Part shown: positions 18,307-26,344 of the stretch, one piece after another
Layout: the number at the start of each line of letters is the position of its first letter
Numbering within the stretch: position 1 is the stretch's first letter
Assembly (NCBI RefSeq): GCF_046233715.1
Contig: NZ_JBJNRJ010000011.1
Location: forward strand, 48,237 to 112,236
Length of the DNA: 64,000 nucleotides
Source: Trujillonella humicola
GTDB taxonomy: Bacteria > Actinomycetota > Actinomycetes > Mycobacteriales > Geodermatophilaceae
Reading direction: 5' to 3'
The notes under the pieces: generated by a model
Databases searched by the model: none
What the model was told of the DNA's origin: nothing
What the model saw: the letters and a program-made list of their open reading frames with translations, nothing else
Position numbers and translations under genes: made by a program

Positions 18307-18318
18307 TCGCCGTTCTGC

Positions 18319-18365
18319 GGACGCCGAGGCCCCGGTCCCCTCGCGGGGCCGGGGCCTCGGCGTCC
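18319..18365. terminator. Bidirectional stem-loop between convergent genes
   Basis: A perfect 17-bp stem (18319-18335 with 18349-18365), which can extend through four C:G pairs into a TCGC loop. It separates the amidohydrolase (plus) from the TetR gene (minus) and could serve both. Confidence 0.85.
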
Positions 18366-18403
18366 GTGGTGGGTCGGGCACACCCGCGGGGCGGGTCCGC
18401 TCG

Positions 18404-19063
18404 TCAGGCCCCGCGGCGGGTGGGGGTGGGTGCGAGTTCCAGGACGGCGGCGACGAGCGACGTGACCGTGCGGATCATGTCGTCCTCGTCCACCGGCAGT
18501 CGCTGGACGCGGCACTGGTACCAGGAGCGGTCGAGCATCGCCTGGACGGCCAGTCCGAGGGCCTCGGGAGCGTCCGTGGGCTCCTTCTGGCGGCTGCGCA
18601 GCGCCGTGCCGAGCAGCCAGCCGCTCCGCATCTGCAGACGTCTCGCCGAGGACCGGAACTCCTCGTCGGTCGGCGCCGACTGGGCGGACGCGAAGATGAA
18701 CGCCCCGTGCCGGTCGAGGAGCTGGAAGTACCGGCGGATCCAGGACTCCACGTCCTCGCGCGTGCAGGGGCGCGGGAGGGCGTCCCAGCCGTTGATCACG
18801 TCGATCGTGTCGCGGTACGCGCTGGCCCCCAGCACCTCGAAGACCTCGCGCTTGTCCTTGAAGTACGTGTAGAAGCCGGCCCGGGAGATCCCGCAGGCAT
18901 CGGTGATGTTGTTGATCCGGGTCCCGGCGTACCCCTGGTCGAGGAAGAGCTGACGGGTGGCGTCCAGGATGGCCTGACGCGTCCGCGCGGCGCGCCAGCC
19001 GAGTGCCGCGTCGTCGGCCTCGACCTCGACCGGCTCGTTCTCGAGCGCGACGGCCTCGTCGAT
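18404..19063 (-). CDS. TetR-family repressor with apparent ATC start
   Basis: A TetR protein of about 219 residues. The helix-turn-helix reads ITDACGISRAGFYTYFKDKREVF, nearly identical to that of the TetR at the window start. No ATG, GTG, TTG or CTG exists in frame between the upstream in-frame stop (19147-19145) and the HTH; the first in-frame GTG (18835) would delete the whole DNA-binding domain. An ATC at 19063-19061 lies five bases after a perfect GAGGAGG Shine-Dalgarno, so I place the start there. A perfect TTGACG palindrome lies 70 bases upstream, suggesting autoregulation. A sequencing error or decay is the alternative. Confidence 0.78.
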   Translation of the reverse strand: MDEAVALENEPVEVEADDAALGWRAARTRQAILDATRQLFLDQGYAGTRINNITDACGISRAGFYTYFKDKREVFEVLGASAYRDTIDVINGWDALPRPCTREDVESWIRRYFQLLDRHGAFIFASAQSAPTDEEFRSSARRLQMRSGWLLGTALRSRQKEPTDAPEALGLAVQAMLDRSWYQCRVQRLPVDEDDMIRTVTSLVAAVLELAPTPTRRGA

Positions 19064-19132
19064 GGTGCCCTCCTCGGATCTGGGCGCGATCGACCGCGCC
19101 GGGCCCTCGAGTCTAGAACGGGAGCAGGCCTC

Positions 19133-19148
19133 TTGACGGTGACGTCAA
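19133..19148. promoter_or_regulatory. TTGACG-N4-CGTCAA operator, site 5
   Basis: A perfect TTGACG-GTGA-CGTCAA palindrome in the divergent region between the TetR gene and the monooxygenase operon. It probably mediates autoregulation of the TetR and contributes to control of the plus-strand operon. Confidence 0.75.
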
Positions 19149-19192
19149 TCCCAAGGAGTGAGCAGGTGCGCCGCGCGTTCGAGGGGGTCCGA

Positions 19193-19229
19193 TTGACCCC
19201 CTCGGGCCCGGGGATTACGTTTCTGTCAA
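19193..19229 (+). promoter_or_regulatory. Promoter with degenerate operator for monooxygenase operon
   Basis: TTGACC (19193-19198) and TACGTT (19216-19221) form a -35/-10 pair with a 17-bp spacer. A degenerate palindrome ATTACG-TTTC-TGTCAA (19214-19229, 9 of 12 arm matches) covers the -10. The first start codon follows at 19259. Confidence 0.5.
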
Positions 19230-19258
19230 CTTATCCAACGGATTGCAGAGGAGCGGCG

Positions 19259-19405
19259 ATGCTCCAGCTCGGGATCAGCGTCGGCGCTCCGACGTCGGTG
19301 CCGGCCCTCCTCGACGGTCGACCCATGGTGGCCGTTCCCGAGGCCGCCCACCGCCCAGCCGAGGACGTCGGCCGGGAGCGCATCGATTCAGGGGACCCGG
19401 CATGA
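19259..19405 (+). CDS. Small 48-aa ORF coupled to monooxygenase
   Basis: A 48-residue ORF of unknown function, beginning MLQLGISVGAP and ending GDPA. It has a clear Shine-Dalgarno (AGAGGAG, 6 bases before ATG) and its TGA overlaps the monooxygenase ATG (ATGA), the arrangement of a true coupled gene. Its first residues look like the beginning of a luciferase-like monooxygenase, so it could be a remnant of one or a leader peptide. It has no membrane segment and no cysteines. Confidence 0.5.
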   Translation: MLQLGISVGAPTSVPALLDGRPMVAVPEAAHRPAEDVGRERIDSGDPA

Positions 19406-20376
19406 AGATCGACGTCCAGCACGCGACGGCAGATCCGGACTGGGTGTCGGAGATCCTGTCGGCTCCCGCCCTGACCCGCTTCGCCCGCGCCGCCGAGGAG
19501 TCCGGCTACGGCGCCCTGGGCTTCACCGACCACCCGGCGCCGCCGGCCGGCTGGGTCCGGGGCGGGGGAGAGGGGAGCGTCGATCCCTTCTCCGCCCTCG
19601 GCTTCTGCGCGGCGGTGACCTCGCGCATCCAGTTGCTCACCTGGGTGCTCGTGCTCGGGTACCGCAATCCCTTCCTCGCCGCGCACCAGCTCGCGAGCCT
19701 CGACCTCATGAGCGGGGGACGGGTGCTGGCCGGGGTGGGCACCGGGTACATCAAGGGGGAGTTCCGCGCACTGGGCATGGACCCCGCTGCCCGGCGGGAG
19801 GCCTTCGACGAGGCGGTCGAGGTGTTCCGCGCGGTCTGGTCCGGGGGCGAGGTGTCCCGCGCCGGAGCCGGTTTCGAGGCCCGCGCCGTGCTGCCGCAGC
19901 CGCCCCCCGCGCGGCCGGGCGGCCCGCCGCTGTGGGTGCACGGCAACAGCCCGTGGGGCACCGAGCGGGCCGCCTGCTGGGCCGACGGCTGGGTGGTGGC
20001 CATGCTCCCCGAGCCCGCCGCCCGCCTCATCCGGACGGTCCCGGTGACCGATCCCGTGGCGCTCGCGGCGGGGATCGACCGCATGCGCACCCGCACCGCC
20101 GAGCTCGGCCGCGACCCCGGCTCCGTGGAGGTCGTGGTCACCGGCAACTGGCCCATGCTCGACGTCCGCCGCGGCTGGGAGGCCCAGCGTCACCTCGACG
20201 ACGCGGCCGCGCTGACCGAGCTCGGGGTCGACCGCGTCGTCGTCGTCGTCTGCGGCGACGACCCCGGGGCCGCGGAGGACACCGTCCGTCGCTTCGGCGA
20301 GGACGTCGTCGCGCCCCTCACCGCCGCCGGCCGGTCGCCGGTCCCCGCTCCCGCCGACCCGGGAGGTCGTCCCTGA
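19402..20376 (+). CDS. Luciferase-like monooxygenase (probably F420-dependent) A
   Basis: A 324-residue luciferase-like TIM-barrel protein. Landmarks are ALGFTDHPAPP near residue 40, SRIQLLTWVLVLGYRNPFLAAHQLASLDLMSGGR, GVGTGY and PPLWVHGNSPWGTERAACWADGW. Actinobacterial members mostly use F420 or FMN to oxidise or reduce carbonyl substrates (family knowledge). The ATG is chosen by ATGA coupling to the small ORF. The next gene is a paralogue, so the two may form a heterodimer like LuxAB (inference). Confidence 0.85.
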   Translation: MKIDVQHATADPDWVSEILSAPALTRFARAAEESGYGALGFTDHPAPPAGWVRGGGEGSVDPFSALGFCAAVTSRIQLLTWVLVLGYRNPFLAAHQLASLDLMSGGRVLAGVGTGYIKGEFRALGMDPAARREAFDEAVEVFRAVWSGGEVSRAGAGFEARAVLPQPPPARPGGPPLWVHGNSPWGTERAACWADGWVVAMLPEPAARLIRTVPVTDPVALAAGIDRMRTRTAELGRDPGSVEVVVTGNWPMLDVRRGWEAQRHLDDAAALTELGVDRVVVVVCGDDPGAAEDTVRRFGEDVVAPLTAAGRSPVPAPADPGGRP

Positions 20377-21287
20377 TGGAGTTCAACTTCCAGTTCCCCA
20401 CGCGCGCCGTGAAGCACTGGTCCACCTGGATCGGTTCACGGCACCTGGCCGACCTCGCCATCGCCGCCGAGGAGAGCGGCTTCGACCTGGTCTCCACGAC
20501 CGACCACCCGTTCCCGGCGGAGGACTGGCTGGCCCGTGGCGGGCACCACGCCTTCGACCCGTTCGTGTCGCTGTCGTTCATGGCCGCGGCGACCAGCCGG
20601 ATCAGGCTGCTGACGTTCATCCTCGTGGCCGGCTACCGCAACCCGTACGTGACGGCCAAGTCCGCGGCCAGCCTGGACCTGCTGTCGGGTGGCCGGCTGG
20701 TCGTCGGCATGGGCGCGGGGTACCAGCAGGCCGAGTTCGAGGTCCTGGACGCGTCCTTCGCCGACCGGGGCAAGCGCTTCGACGCGGCGATCGGGGCGAT
20801 GCGCGCGGCCTGGACCGGCGAGGTGGTCGACCGCGACGACCCGTTCTTCCCCGCCTCCGGCCACGTGATGCTGCCGCCGCCCGCCCAGCCCCTCGGGCCG
20901 CCGATCTGGATCGGCGGCAACAGCCCCGCGGCCACGCGCAGGGTGGCGGAGTTCGCCGACGGCTGGCTGCCCTTCGAGCAGCGGTCGGCCCAGGCGGAGA
21001 TCACCTCGACACCGGTGCTGGTCGCCGAGGACCTCGCCGAGAAGGTCGCGACCATCCGGCGCCTGCGCGTCGAGCGCGGTCGGCCCGCGGACTTCGCCGT
21101 CTGCTTCACCCCGGAGACCGGCCGGGACCCCGAGCGCAACGTGGCGGCGATCGGCGCGGTCGTCGACGACCTCGAGCGGGCCGGCGTGACGCACCTGTCG
21201 ATCGACTCGCAGGCGCGCAGCGTCGACGAGTGCCTCGCCGAGATCGGGACCTACGGCCGGGAGCTCATCTCGGGAAGGCGCGGATGA
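20376..21287 (+). CDS. Luciferase-like monooxygenase (probably F420-dependent) B
   Basis: A 303-residue paralogue of the preceding protein, with STTDHPFPAEDW, RIRLLTFILVAGYRNPYVTA, LDLLSGGRLVVGMGAGYQQAEF and PIWIGGNSPAATRRVAEFADGW. Start and previous stop share one base (TGATG), and GGGAGG lies upstream. Tandem pairing suggests a two-subunit flavin/F420 oxygenase acting on a carbonyl intermediate, possibly a Baeyer-Villiger-like step. This is inference only. Confidence 0.86.
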   Translation: MEFNFQFPTRAVKHWSTWIGSRHLADLAIAAEESGFDLVSTTDHPFPAEDWLARGGHHAFDPFVSLSFMAAATSRIRLLTFILVAGYRNPYVTAKSAASLDLLSGGRLVVGMGAGYQQAEFEVLDASFADRGKRFDAAIGAMRAAWTGEVVDRDDPFFPASGHVMLPPPAQPLGPPIWIGGNSPAATRRVAEFADGWLPFEQRSAQAEITSTPVLVAEDLAEKVATIRRLRVERGRPADFAVCFTPETGRDPERNVAAIGAVVDDLERAGVTHLSIDSQARSVDECLAEIGTYGRELISGRRG

Positions 21288-22120
21288 CGGGGTCACCCTC
21301 GGCCGGTCCCGCAGGTGACGCCTGGCCCTCGCTGCTGGAGATCCTCGAGCTCGAGGAGATCGATCGCGACCTCTACCGGAACACGACCCTGCTCGAGCAG
21401 GAGGGCCCGCTGTACGGGGGGCAGGTCGCCGCGCAGGCGCTGCTGGCCGCGGGGCGGACCCTGCCGCAGGGCTGGCTGCCGCACTCCCTGCACGGCTACT
21501 TCCTCCGGCGGGGCGACGCGGGCCGGCCGACCGTGTTCTCGGTCGAGCGCGACCGGGACGGCCGCTCGTTCGCCGCCCGCCGGGTGGTGGCCGTGCAGGG
21601 AGGCGAGGTCATCCTCAACATGTCGGCGTCGTTCTCCGTGGCCGACGGGGACGACGACCTCCAGGTGCAGACCGCCCCCGACGTCCCCGGACCCGAGGGC
21701 CTGCCGGCCGCCCAGCTCCACCCCATGCCCGACATCGAGCTGCGCCGGCCGCCCCAGCGGTACGAGCAGGGGCCCTACCCCGCCCAGGTGTGGGTGCGGT
21801 GCCAGGCGGAGCTGCCCGACGACCCACTGCTGCACGCGGGGGTGCTGACCTACGTCTCGGATGCCTCCAGCGGCCTGGGGCCGCTCGTCGAGCGGGTGGA
21901 GGAGGTGGGCGCCAGCCTGGATCACGTGGTCTGGTTCCACCGTCCGGTCCGGATGGACGAGTGGGTCCTCATGGATCACATTCCGCACTCGGTGGCGCAC
22001 CGGCGTGGCTGGTACACCGGTTCGCTGTGGACGGCCGACGGCAGGCTGGCGGCCAGCCTGGCTCAGGAGCAACTGTTCCGCGGCCCCGCCCGCCCCCTCC
22101 CGCCGGCGGCGACACGCTGA
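21284..22120 (+). CDS. Acyl-CoA thioesterase II (TesB-like)
   Basis: A 278-residue double hot-dog thioesterase. The first half has LYGGQVAAQALLAAGRTL and SLHGYFLRRGD; the candidate catalytic triad in the second half is Asp213 (LDHVVWFH), Ser247 and Gln261 (SLAQEQLF). It would hydrolyse acyl-CoAs, perhaps recycling CoA from dead-end intermediates. It overlaps the monooxygenase B stop as ATGA. A paralogue is at 52245-53144. Confidence 0.9.
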   Translation: MTGSPSAGPAGDAWPSLLEILELEEIDRDLYRNTTLLEQEGPLYGGQVAAQALLAAGRTLPQGWLPHSLHGYFLRRGDAGRPTVFSVERDRDGRSFAARRVVAVQGGEVILNMSASFSVADGDDDLQVQTAPDVPGPEGLPAAQLHPMPDIELRRPPQRYEQGPYPAQVWVRCQAELPDDPLLHAGVLTYVSDASSGLGPLVERVEEVGASLDHVVWFHRPVRMDEWVLMDHIPHSVAHRRGWYTGSLWTADGRLAASLAQEQLFRGPARPLPPAATR

Positions 22121-22224
22121 GGGGGCGTCACCACTCTGGGGGATGACCGCGCTCAGCGAGTATCGTTGAATGATTGGACCGACAGGTCGTGACAAGGCCC
22201 CCCCAGGTCCGAAGAGGAGCACAC

Positions 22225-23010
22225 ATGACTGCGGTTGAGCCTCTCGGCGCGGACCCAGGTTCGCCGGCGCCGATCGGCCAGCAGGTTCGGGTGCCCAAGA
22301 TGGCCGAGCTCGTGGCCTCGCAACTCCGGCGCCAGATCGTGCGTGGTGAGCTGGCCGAGGGTGAGGCGCTGCCGTCGGAGGCGGCGCTCATGGCCCAGTT
22401 CCACGTCTCGCGCCCGACCCTCCGGGAGGCGTTCCGGGTCCTGGAGTCCGAGTCGCTGATCACGGTCCGCCGCGGTGCGCGGGGCGGCGCGCGCGTGCAG
22501 CTGCCCAGGCCGGAGGTGGCGGCGCGGTACGCCGGGCTGATCCTCCAGCACCGGGGCACCACGCTGGAGGACCTCTACGTCGCCCGGAGCCTGATCGAGC
22601 CCCAGGCCGTCGGCCTGCTCGCGCGCAGCCGGACCGCCGAGGACGTCGCCCGGCTGCGTGCCGCCGTCGAGGACGAACCGTCCGACGACAGGGCTCAGAT
22701 CGTCCGCGCGCACGAGCGCTTTCACACTCTGCTCATCGAGCTGACGGGGAACCAGACCCTGCAGGTGCTCATCGGCATCATCGAGCACCTCACGGATACG
22801 GCCGACTGGTCACGCCTGCACCCCAACCAGACCTCGGCCGAGGTCAAACGGGACAGCCGGCGCAGCCTCCGGGCGCACTACAAGGTCATCGAGCTGATCG
22901 AGGCCGGCGACGACGACGCCGCGGAGGACCTGTGGCGGCGGCACCTCATCGCGACCAAGGAGTACCTGTCCCACAGCGACGTCACGACCGTGCTCGACCT
23001 CTTCAGCTGA
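22225..23010 (+). CDS. GntR-family (FadR subfamily) regulator 1
   Basis: A 261-residue regulator with a winged HTH at about residues 18-90 (QVRVPKMAELVASQLRRQIV, LPSEAALMAQFHVSRPTLREAFRVLE) and an all-helical FCD ligand domain at about 115-240. FadR-type proteins respond to small organic acids or acyl-CoAs. The ATG follows AAGAGGAG. It is a near twin of the regulator at 38718-39506; together they bracket the central catabolic block and the importer. Confidence 0.9.
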   Translation: MTAVEPLGADPGSPAPIGQQVRVPKMAELVASQLRRQIVRGELAEGEALPSEAALMAQFHVSRPTLREAFRVLESESLITVRRGARGGARVQLPRPEVAARYAGLILQHRGTTLEDLYVARSLIEPQAVGLLARSRTAEDVARLRAAVEDEPSDDRAQIVRAHERFHTLLIELTGNQTLQVLIGIIEHLTDTADWSRLHPNQTSAEVKRDSRRSLRAHYKVIELIEAGDDDAAEDLWRRHLIATKEYLSHSDVTTVLDLFS

Positions 23011-23047
23011 CCGGCCCGGCCCCGTGCCGGGGCGGCCGACACGCGCA

Positions 23048-23080
23048 AGGGGCGCCCGACCGGACCGGTCGGGCGCCCCT
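23048..23080. terminator. Bidirectional stem-loop terminator
   Basis: A near-perfect inverted repeat with 16-base arms beginning AGGGGCGCCCGACC and ending GGTCGGGCGCCCCT. It lies between the GntR gene (plus) and the amidohydrolase (minus), so it could end both. Confidence 0.8.
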
Positions 23081-23097
23081 CTGTCGTGCGGGGTGGA

Positions 23098-24270
23098 TCA
23101 GCCCACGCGGGGGAACCGGAGCATGGTGCGGGCGTTCGTCTCGGTGATCTTGGCGACCTCGTCGTCCGGGACCTCGGCGAGGACCTCGGCGGCCCGCTTG
23201 CGGCTGTTGGGCCAGTTGGAGTCCGAGTGCGGGTAGTCGATCTCCAGCATGATGCGGTCGATGCCGACCGCGTGCCGGTTCTTGACGCCGAACTCGTCGT
23301 CGATGAAGCAGCCCCAGAAGTGCTTGCGGAACAGGTCCGAGGGCCGGGCGTCGAAGTCGATCGGCTGGTAGTAGCGGTGCCGCTCCCAGACGAAGTCGGC
23401 GCGCTCGAGGAGGTAGGGGATCCACCCGATGCCGCCCTCGGCGAGAGAGAACTGCAGTTCGGGGTGCCGCTGCAGGACGCCGGAGAACAGCAGGTCGGTG
23501 GTCGTCCACATCAGGTTCGAGGAGAAGATCGTGATGGCGACCGCGAAGGGTGCGTCGGGCATCACCATCTGGCCGGGGACCGCCTTCATGGCGGAGAAGG
23601 AGAACCCGGGGACGTAGCCGCCGGAGCCGAAGTGCAGCGAGACGACCATGCCGGTCTCCTCGCAGGCGTTCCAGACCGGCTCCCAGTAGTCGCTGTGGAA
23701 CGAGGGCATGCCCAGCGGCACGGGCGCGTCGGGGAAGGACACCGTCCGGGCGCCCTTGGCGGCCGCGCGGCGGATCTCGGCCGCGGCGAGCTCGGCGTCC
23801 CAGGTGGGGACGAGGCACAGCGGGACGAAGCGGCCCGGGTGGGCGTCGCACCACTCCTCGATGTAGTAGTCGTTCCACGCCGTGGTGCAGGCCAGCGCGA
23901 GGTCCTTGTCCTGGGCGCGGTGGAACACGCCGCCGCCGAAGCCCGGGAACGAGGGGAACAGCAGCGCCGCCTGGATGCCGTCGAGGTCCATGTCCTTGAC
24001 CCGGGCGTCTGGGTCGTAGCAGCCGGGGATCATGTCCTCGTAGCGGACGGGGTCCATGCCCCACTCCTCACGGGGCTTGCCAGCCACGGCGTTCAGCCCG
24101 ATCGTCGGGAACACCTCGCCGTCGTAGCTCCAGAAGTGCTTCCCGTCCTGCTCGAAGATCCGCGGCCCGCGCTCCTTGAGCTTCTCGGGCAGGCGGTCCT
24201 GCCACACGCGCGGGTGCTCGACGAGGTGGTCGTCCACCGAGACGATCTGGTGATGGTCCTGCAGGGGCAT
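23098..24270 (-). CDS. Amidohydrolase-2 family metal-dependent hydrolase
   Basis: A 390-residue TIM-barrel hydrolase. The N-terminal metal motif is SVDDHLVEHP at residues 11-20; VSLHFGSGGYVPGFS and LAEGGIGWIPYLLERADFVW follow; the C-terminal aspartate is in LEIDYPHSDSNWPNS. This subgroup is common in actinobacterial aromatic and alicyclic catabolic clusters but mostly uncharacterised. It is transcribed away from the small coiled-coil gene, from a shared 85-base region with AT-rich elements. Confidence 0.85.
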   Translation of the reverse strand: MPLQDHHQIVSVDDHLVEHPRVWQDRLPEKLKERGPRIFEQDGKHFWSYDGEVFPTIGLNAVAGKPREEWGMDPVRYEDMIPGCYDPDARVKDMDLDGIQAALLFPSFPGFGGGVFHRAQDKDLALACTTAWNDYYIEEWCDAHPGRFVPLCLVPTWDAELAAAEIRRAAAKGARTVSFPDAPVPLGMPSFHSDYWEPVWNACEETGMVVSLHFGSGGYVPGFSFSAMKAVPGQMVMPDAPFAVAITIFSSNLMWTTTDLLFSGVLQRHPELQFSLAEGGIGWIPYLLERADFVWERHRYYQPIDFDARPSDLFRKHFWGCFIDDEFGVKNRHAVGIDRIMLEIDYPHSDSNWPNSRKRAAEVLAEVPDDEVAKITETNARTMLRFPRVG

Positions 24271-24355
24271 GAGATGTCTCCCTCAACGGTGCCCGGGAAT
24301 GTGACCTGCAGTGTATAACCTTTTATGTGCATTGGAACACTGTCGGGGTAGTGCC

Positions 24356-24643
24356 ATGACGACTTCGGAGCCGGTCGGCGACGTCCCGACCCGGGACACC
24401 GACGAGGACGACCACGACCTCCTCACCTACAGCGAGGCACGGGTCCGGCTGTACGAGGAGGTCCGCGCGCAGCAGGCCCTGGTGGCCGAGCTGGAGCGGT
24501 CCGGGGCCGACGGGCTGGAGGCCGCACGGCGGCGGCTCGCCGCGCTCGAGGACGCCGTCGAGCGCAACAAGCAGCAGCCGATCAACGACGACAACTTCGA
24601 GCGCTTCTTCGGTTACAAGGGCACCGCCCGACGCAACACGTGA
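24356..24643 (+). CDS. Small acidic coiled-coil protein, unknown function
   Basis: A 95-residue protein I do not recognise. The N-terminus is acidic and probably disordered (DTDEDDHDL). Residues 30-75 are a likely coiled coil (YEEVRAQQALVAELERSG, LEAARRRLAALEDAVER), followed by a conserved-looking tail NDDNFERFFGYKG. Its stop overlaps the SDR start as GTGA, so the two are co-translated. The ATG at 24356 has only a weak Shine-Dalgarno. It could be an assembly factor for the SDR. Confidence 0.65.
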   Translation: MTTSEPVGDVPTRDTDEDDHDLLTYSEARVRLYEEVRAQQALVAELERSGADGLEAARRRLAALEDAVERNKQQPINDDNFERFFGYKGTARRNT

Positions 24644-25413
24644 GCGACGTCCGCATCGACATGGCGGGGCGCGTCGCCCTGGTCACGGGCGGCGGCTACG
24701 GGATGGGACGGGCCTCGGCCCGACGGTTCGCCGAGTGCGGTGCGCGCGTGGTGGTGGCCGACATCGACGCCGCGCGGGCCGCGGAGACCGTCGAGGTAAT
24801 CGCCGCGGCCGGCGGCGAGGCGGCGGCCTTCCACGTCGACGTCGGCGAGGCCGAGGGCGTCCGCGAGATGGTCGACTTCACGGTGGCCACCTACGGCGGG
24901 CTGGACTCCGCGCACAACAACGCCGGGATCATCGAGGCGCAGGACGCGGTCACCGACTTCTCCGAGGCGCTGTGGGAGAAGATCATCCGCACCAATCTGA
25001 CAAGCGTGTTCCTGTGCCTGAAGTACGAGATCCCGCGGATGCTGGAGCGCGGCGGCGGCGCCATCGTCAACGTCGCCTCCGAGACGACGTACAAGGGGAA
25101 CGTCGGGGACGTCGCCTACACGGCGAGCAAGCACGGCGTCGTCGGCCTCACGACGGTCGCCGGCCTGCGCTACGCGAAGCGGGGCGTCCGGGTCAACGCC
25201 ATCGCCCCCGGCAACGTGGAGACCGGCATCACCGAGCGGGCCCGCGAGTTCCTGACGCCGCAGCAGGCGCGGGCGATGGAGACCGCCCAGCCGATCGGGC
25301 GCATCGCCCAGCCGGAGGAGATCGCCGAGCTGGTCGTGTGGTTGTGCTCGGACGCCGCCGTCCTCGTCAACGCCACCCGCATCGCCGCCGACACCGGCTG
25401 GCACGTGGCCTGA
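24640..25413 (+). CDS. SDR-family oxidoreductase
   Basis: A 257-residue classical SDR with TGGGYGMG at residues 16-23, HNNAG, and the catalytic YTASK (Tyr160/Lys164). The C-terminus reads DTGWHVA instead of the common DGG ending. It would oxidise a secondary alcohol with NAD(P). The GTG start overlaps the coiled-coil gene stop and is the only start that gives normal family length. Confidence 0.86.
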   Translation: MSDVRIDMAGRVALVTGGGYGMGRASARRFAECGARVVVADIDAARAAETVEVIAAAGGEAAAFHVDVGEAEGVREMVDFTVATYGGLDSAHNNAGIIEAQDAVTDFSEALWEKIIRTNLTSVFLCLKYEIPRMLERGGGAIVNVASETTYKGNVGDVAYTASKHGVVGLTTVAGLRYAKRGVRVNAIAPGNVETGITERAREFLTPQQARAMETAQPIGRIAQPEEIAELVVWLCSDAAVLVNATRIAADTGWHVA

Positions 25414-25438
25414 GGGCCCCTGCCGCAGCAGGGGCCCT
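25413..25438. terminator. Stem-loop between convergent SDR and crotonase
   Basis: A perfect 11-bp stem AGGGCCCCTGC / GCAGGGGCCCT with a 4-base loop. It begins at the last base of the SDR stop codon and lies 3 bases before the end of the convergent crotonase gene. Confidence 0.8.
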
Positions 25439-25441
25439 CCG

Positions 25442-26344
25442 TCAGCGCTCGAGCGTCTCGGCGGGGACGAGGTCGACCTCGGGCAGCCCGGCTCCGACGA
25501 CCGCCGCGGGGTCGAGGTCCGTGGGCAGGCCGGGGAAGGAGGGGCTCCGCTTCTGCAGGAAGCTGTCGATCCCCTCGCGGAAGTCCGGCGACGCGGCGGC
25601 CACGCCCATCGCGCGGTAGCACCGCCGGAGCGCGGAGTCGAAGTCGCCCTGCACGTCCAGCCGGAGCTGGTGCCCGATCAGCGCCATCGACAGCGGCGAG
25701 CAGTTCGCGGCCACGTCCGCCGCCCACGCCCGGGCGGCCGGCAGCAGCTCGTCGCGCTCCAGCACCCGGTTGACCATGCCCATGGCATGCGCCTCGTCGG
25801 CGTCGAACACCCGCCCGGAGAGCAGCAGCTCAGTGGCGTTGCCGGTCCCGACCAGGCGGGGGAGCAGCCACGTCGCGCCGAACTCCCCGGCCAGGCCGCG
25901 GCGGGCGAACGCCGTCGTGAATCGTGCTCCCCGGGCGACGAAGCGGACGTCGCACAGCAGCGCCTGGACCAGGCCCATGCCGGCGCAGGCGCCGTTGATG
26001 GCGGCGATTAGCGGCTTGCGCAGCCGCCACCCGGTCGCGGGCGAGCTCCGTCCGGACATGTCCATCGGCTTGCCGGCGATGCTGTCCAGCCGGCCGCTGT
26101 CGACGCCCGGGCAGAACGTGGTCCCGGCACCGGTGAGGACGGCGGCGCGGACGCGCGGGTCGCCGTCCAGCATCCCGAGCACGTCGAAGTAGCGGCGCTC
26201 CATGTCGGGGTTCCACCCGTTGCGGCGCTCGGGCCGGTTGAGGGTGACGATGGCGACGCCGTCCTCCCCCACCTCCACGGTCACGAGCTCGTCGGGGCCG
26301 CCGTAGTCGGGGAGGTCCGCACGCGTCCCCTCGGTCCCCGTCAT
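25442..26344 (-). CDS. Enoyl-CoA hydratase/isomerase (crotonase fold)
   Basis: A 300-residue crotonase. The oxyanion-hole region is LIAAINGACAGMGLVQALLCD, and the second catalytic region reads TTAFARRGLAGEFGATWLLPRLVG. The two glutamates of classical hydratases are not at their usual places, so isomerase, hydrolase or another crotonase chemistry is as likely as hydration. It overlaps the upstream crotonase as ATGA. Confidence 0.85.
   Translation of the reverse strand: MTGTEGTRADLPDYGGPDELVTVEVGEDGVAIVTLNRPERRNGWNPDMERRYFDVLGMLDGDPRVRAAVLTGAGTTFCPGVDSGRLDSIAGKPMDMSGRSSPATGWRLRKPLIAAINGACAGMGLVQALLCDVRFVARGARFTTAFARRGLAGEFGATWLLPRLVGTGNATELLLSGRVFDADEAHAMGMVNRVLERDELLPAARAWAADVAANCSPLSMALIGHQLRLDVQGDFDSALRRCYRAMGVAAASPDFREGIDSFLQKRSPSFPGLPTDLDPAAVVGAGLPEVDLVPAETLER

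Noticed and set aside
18404..18835. Short 143-residue version of the TetR starting at GTG 18835
   Set aside because: It would remove the entire helix-turn-helix, which is clearly encoded upstream in the same frame.
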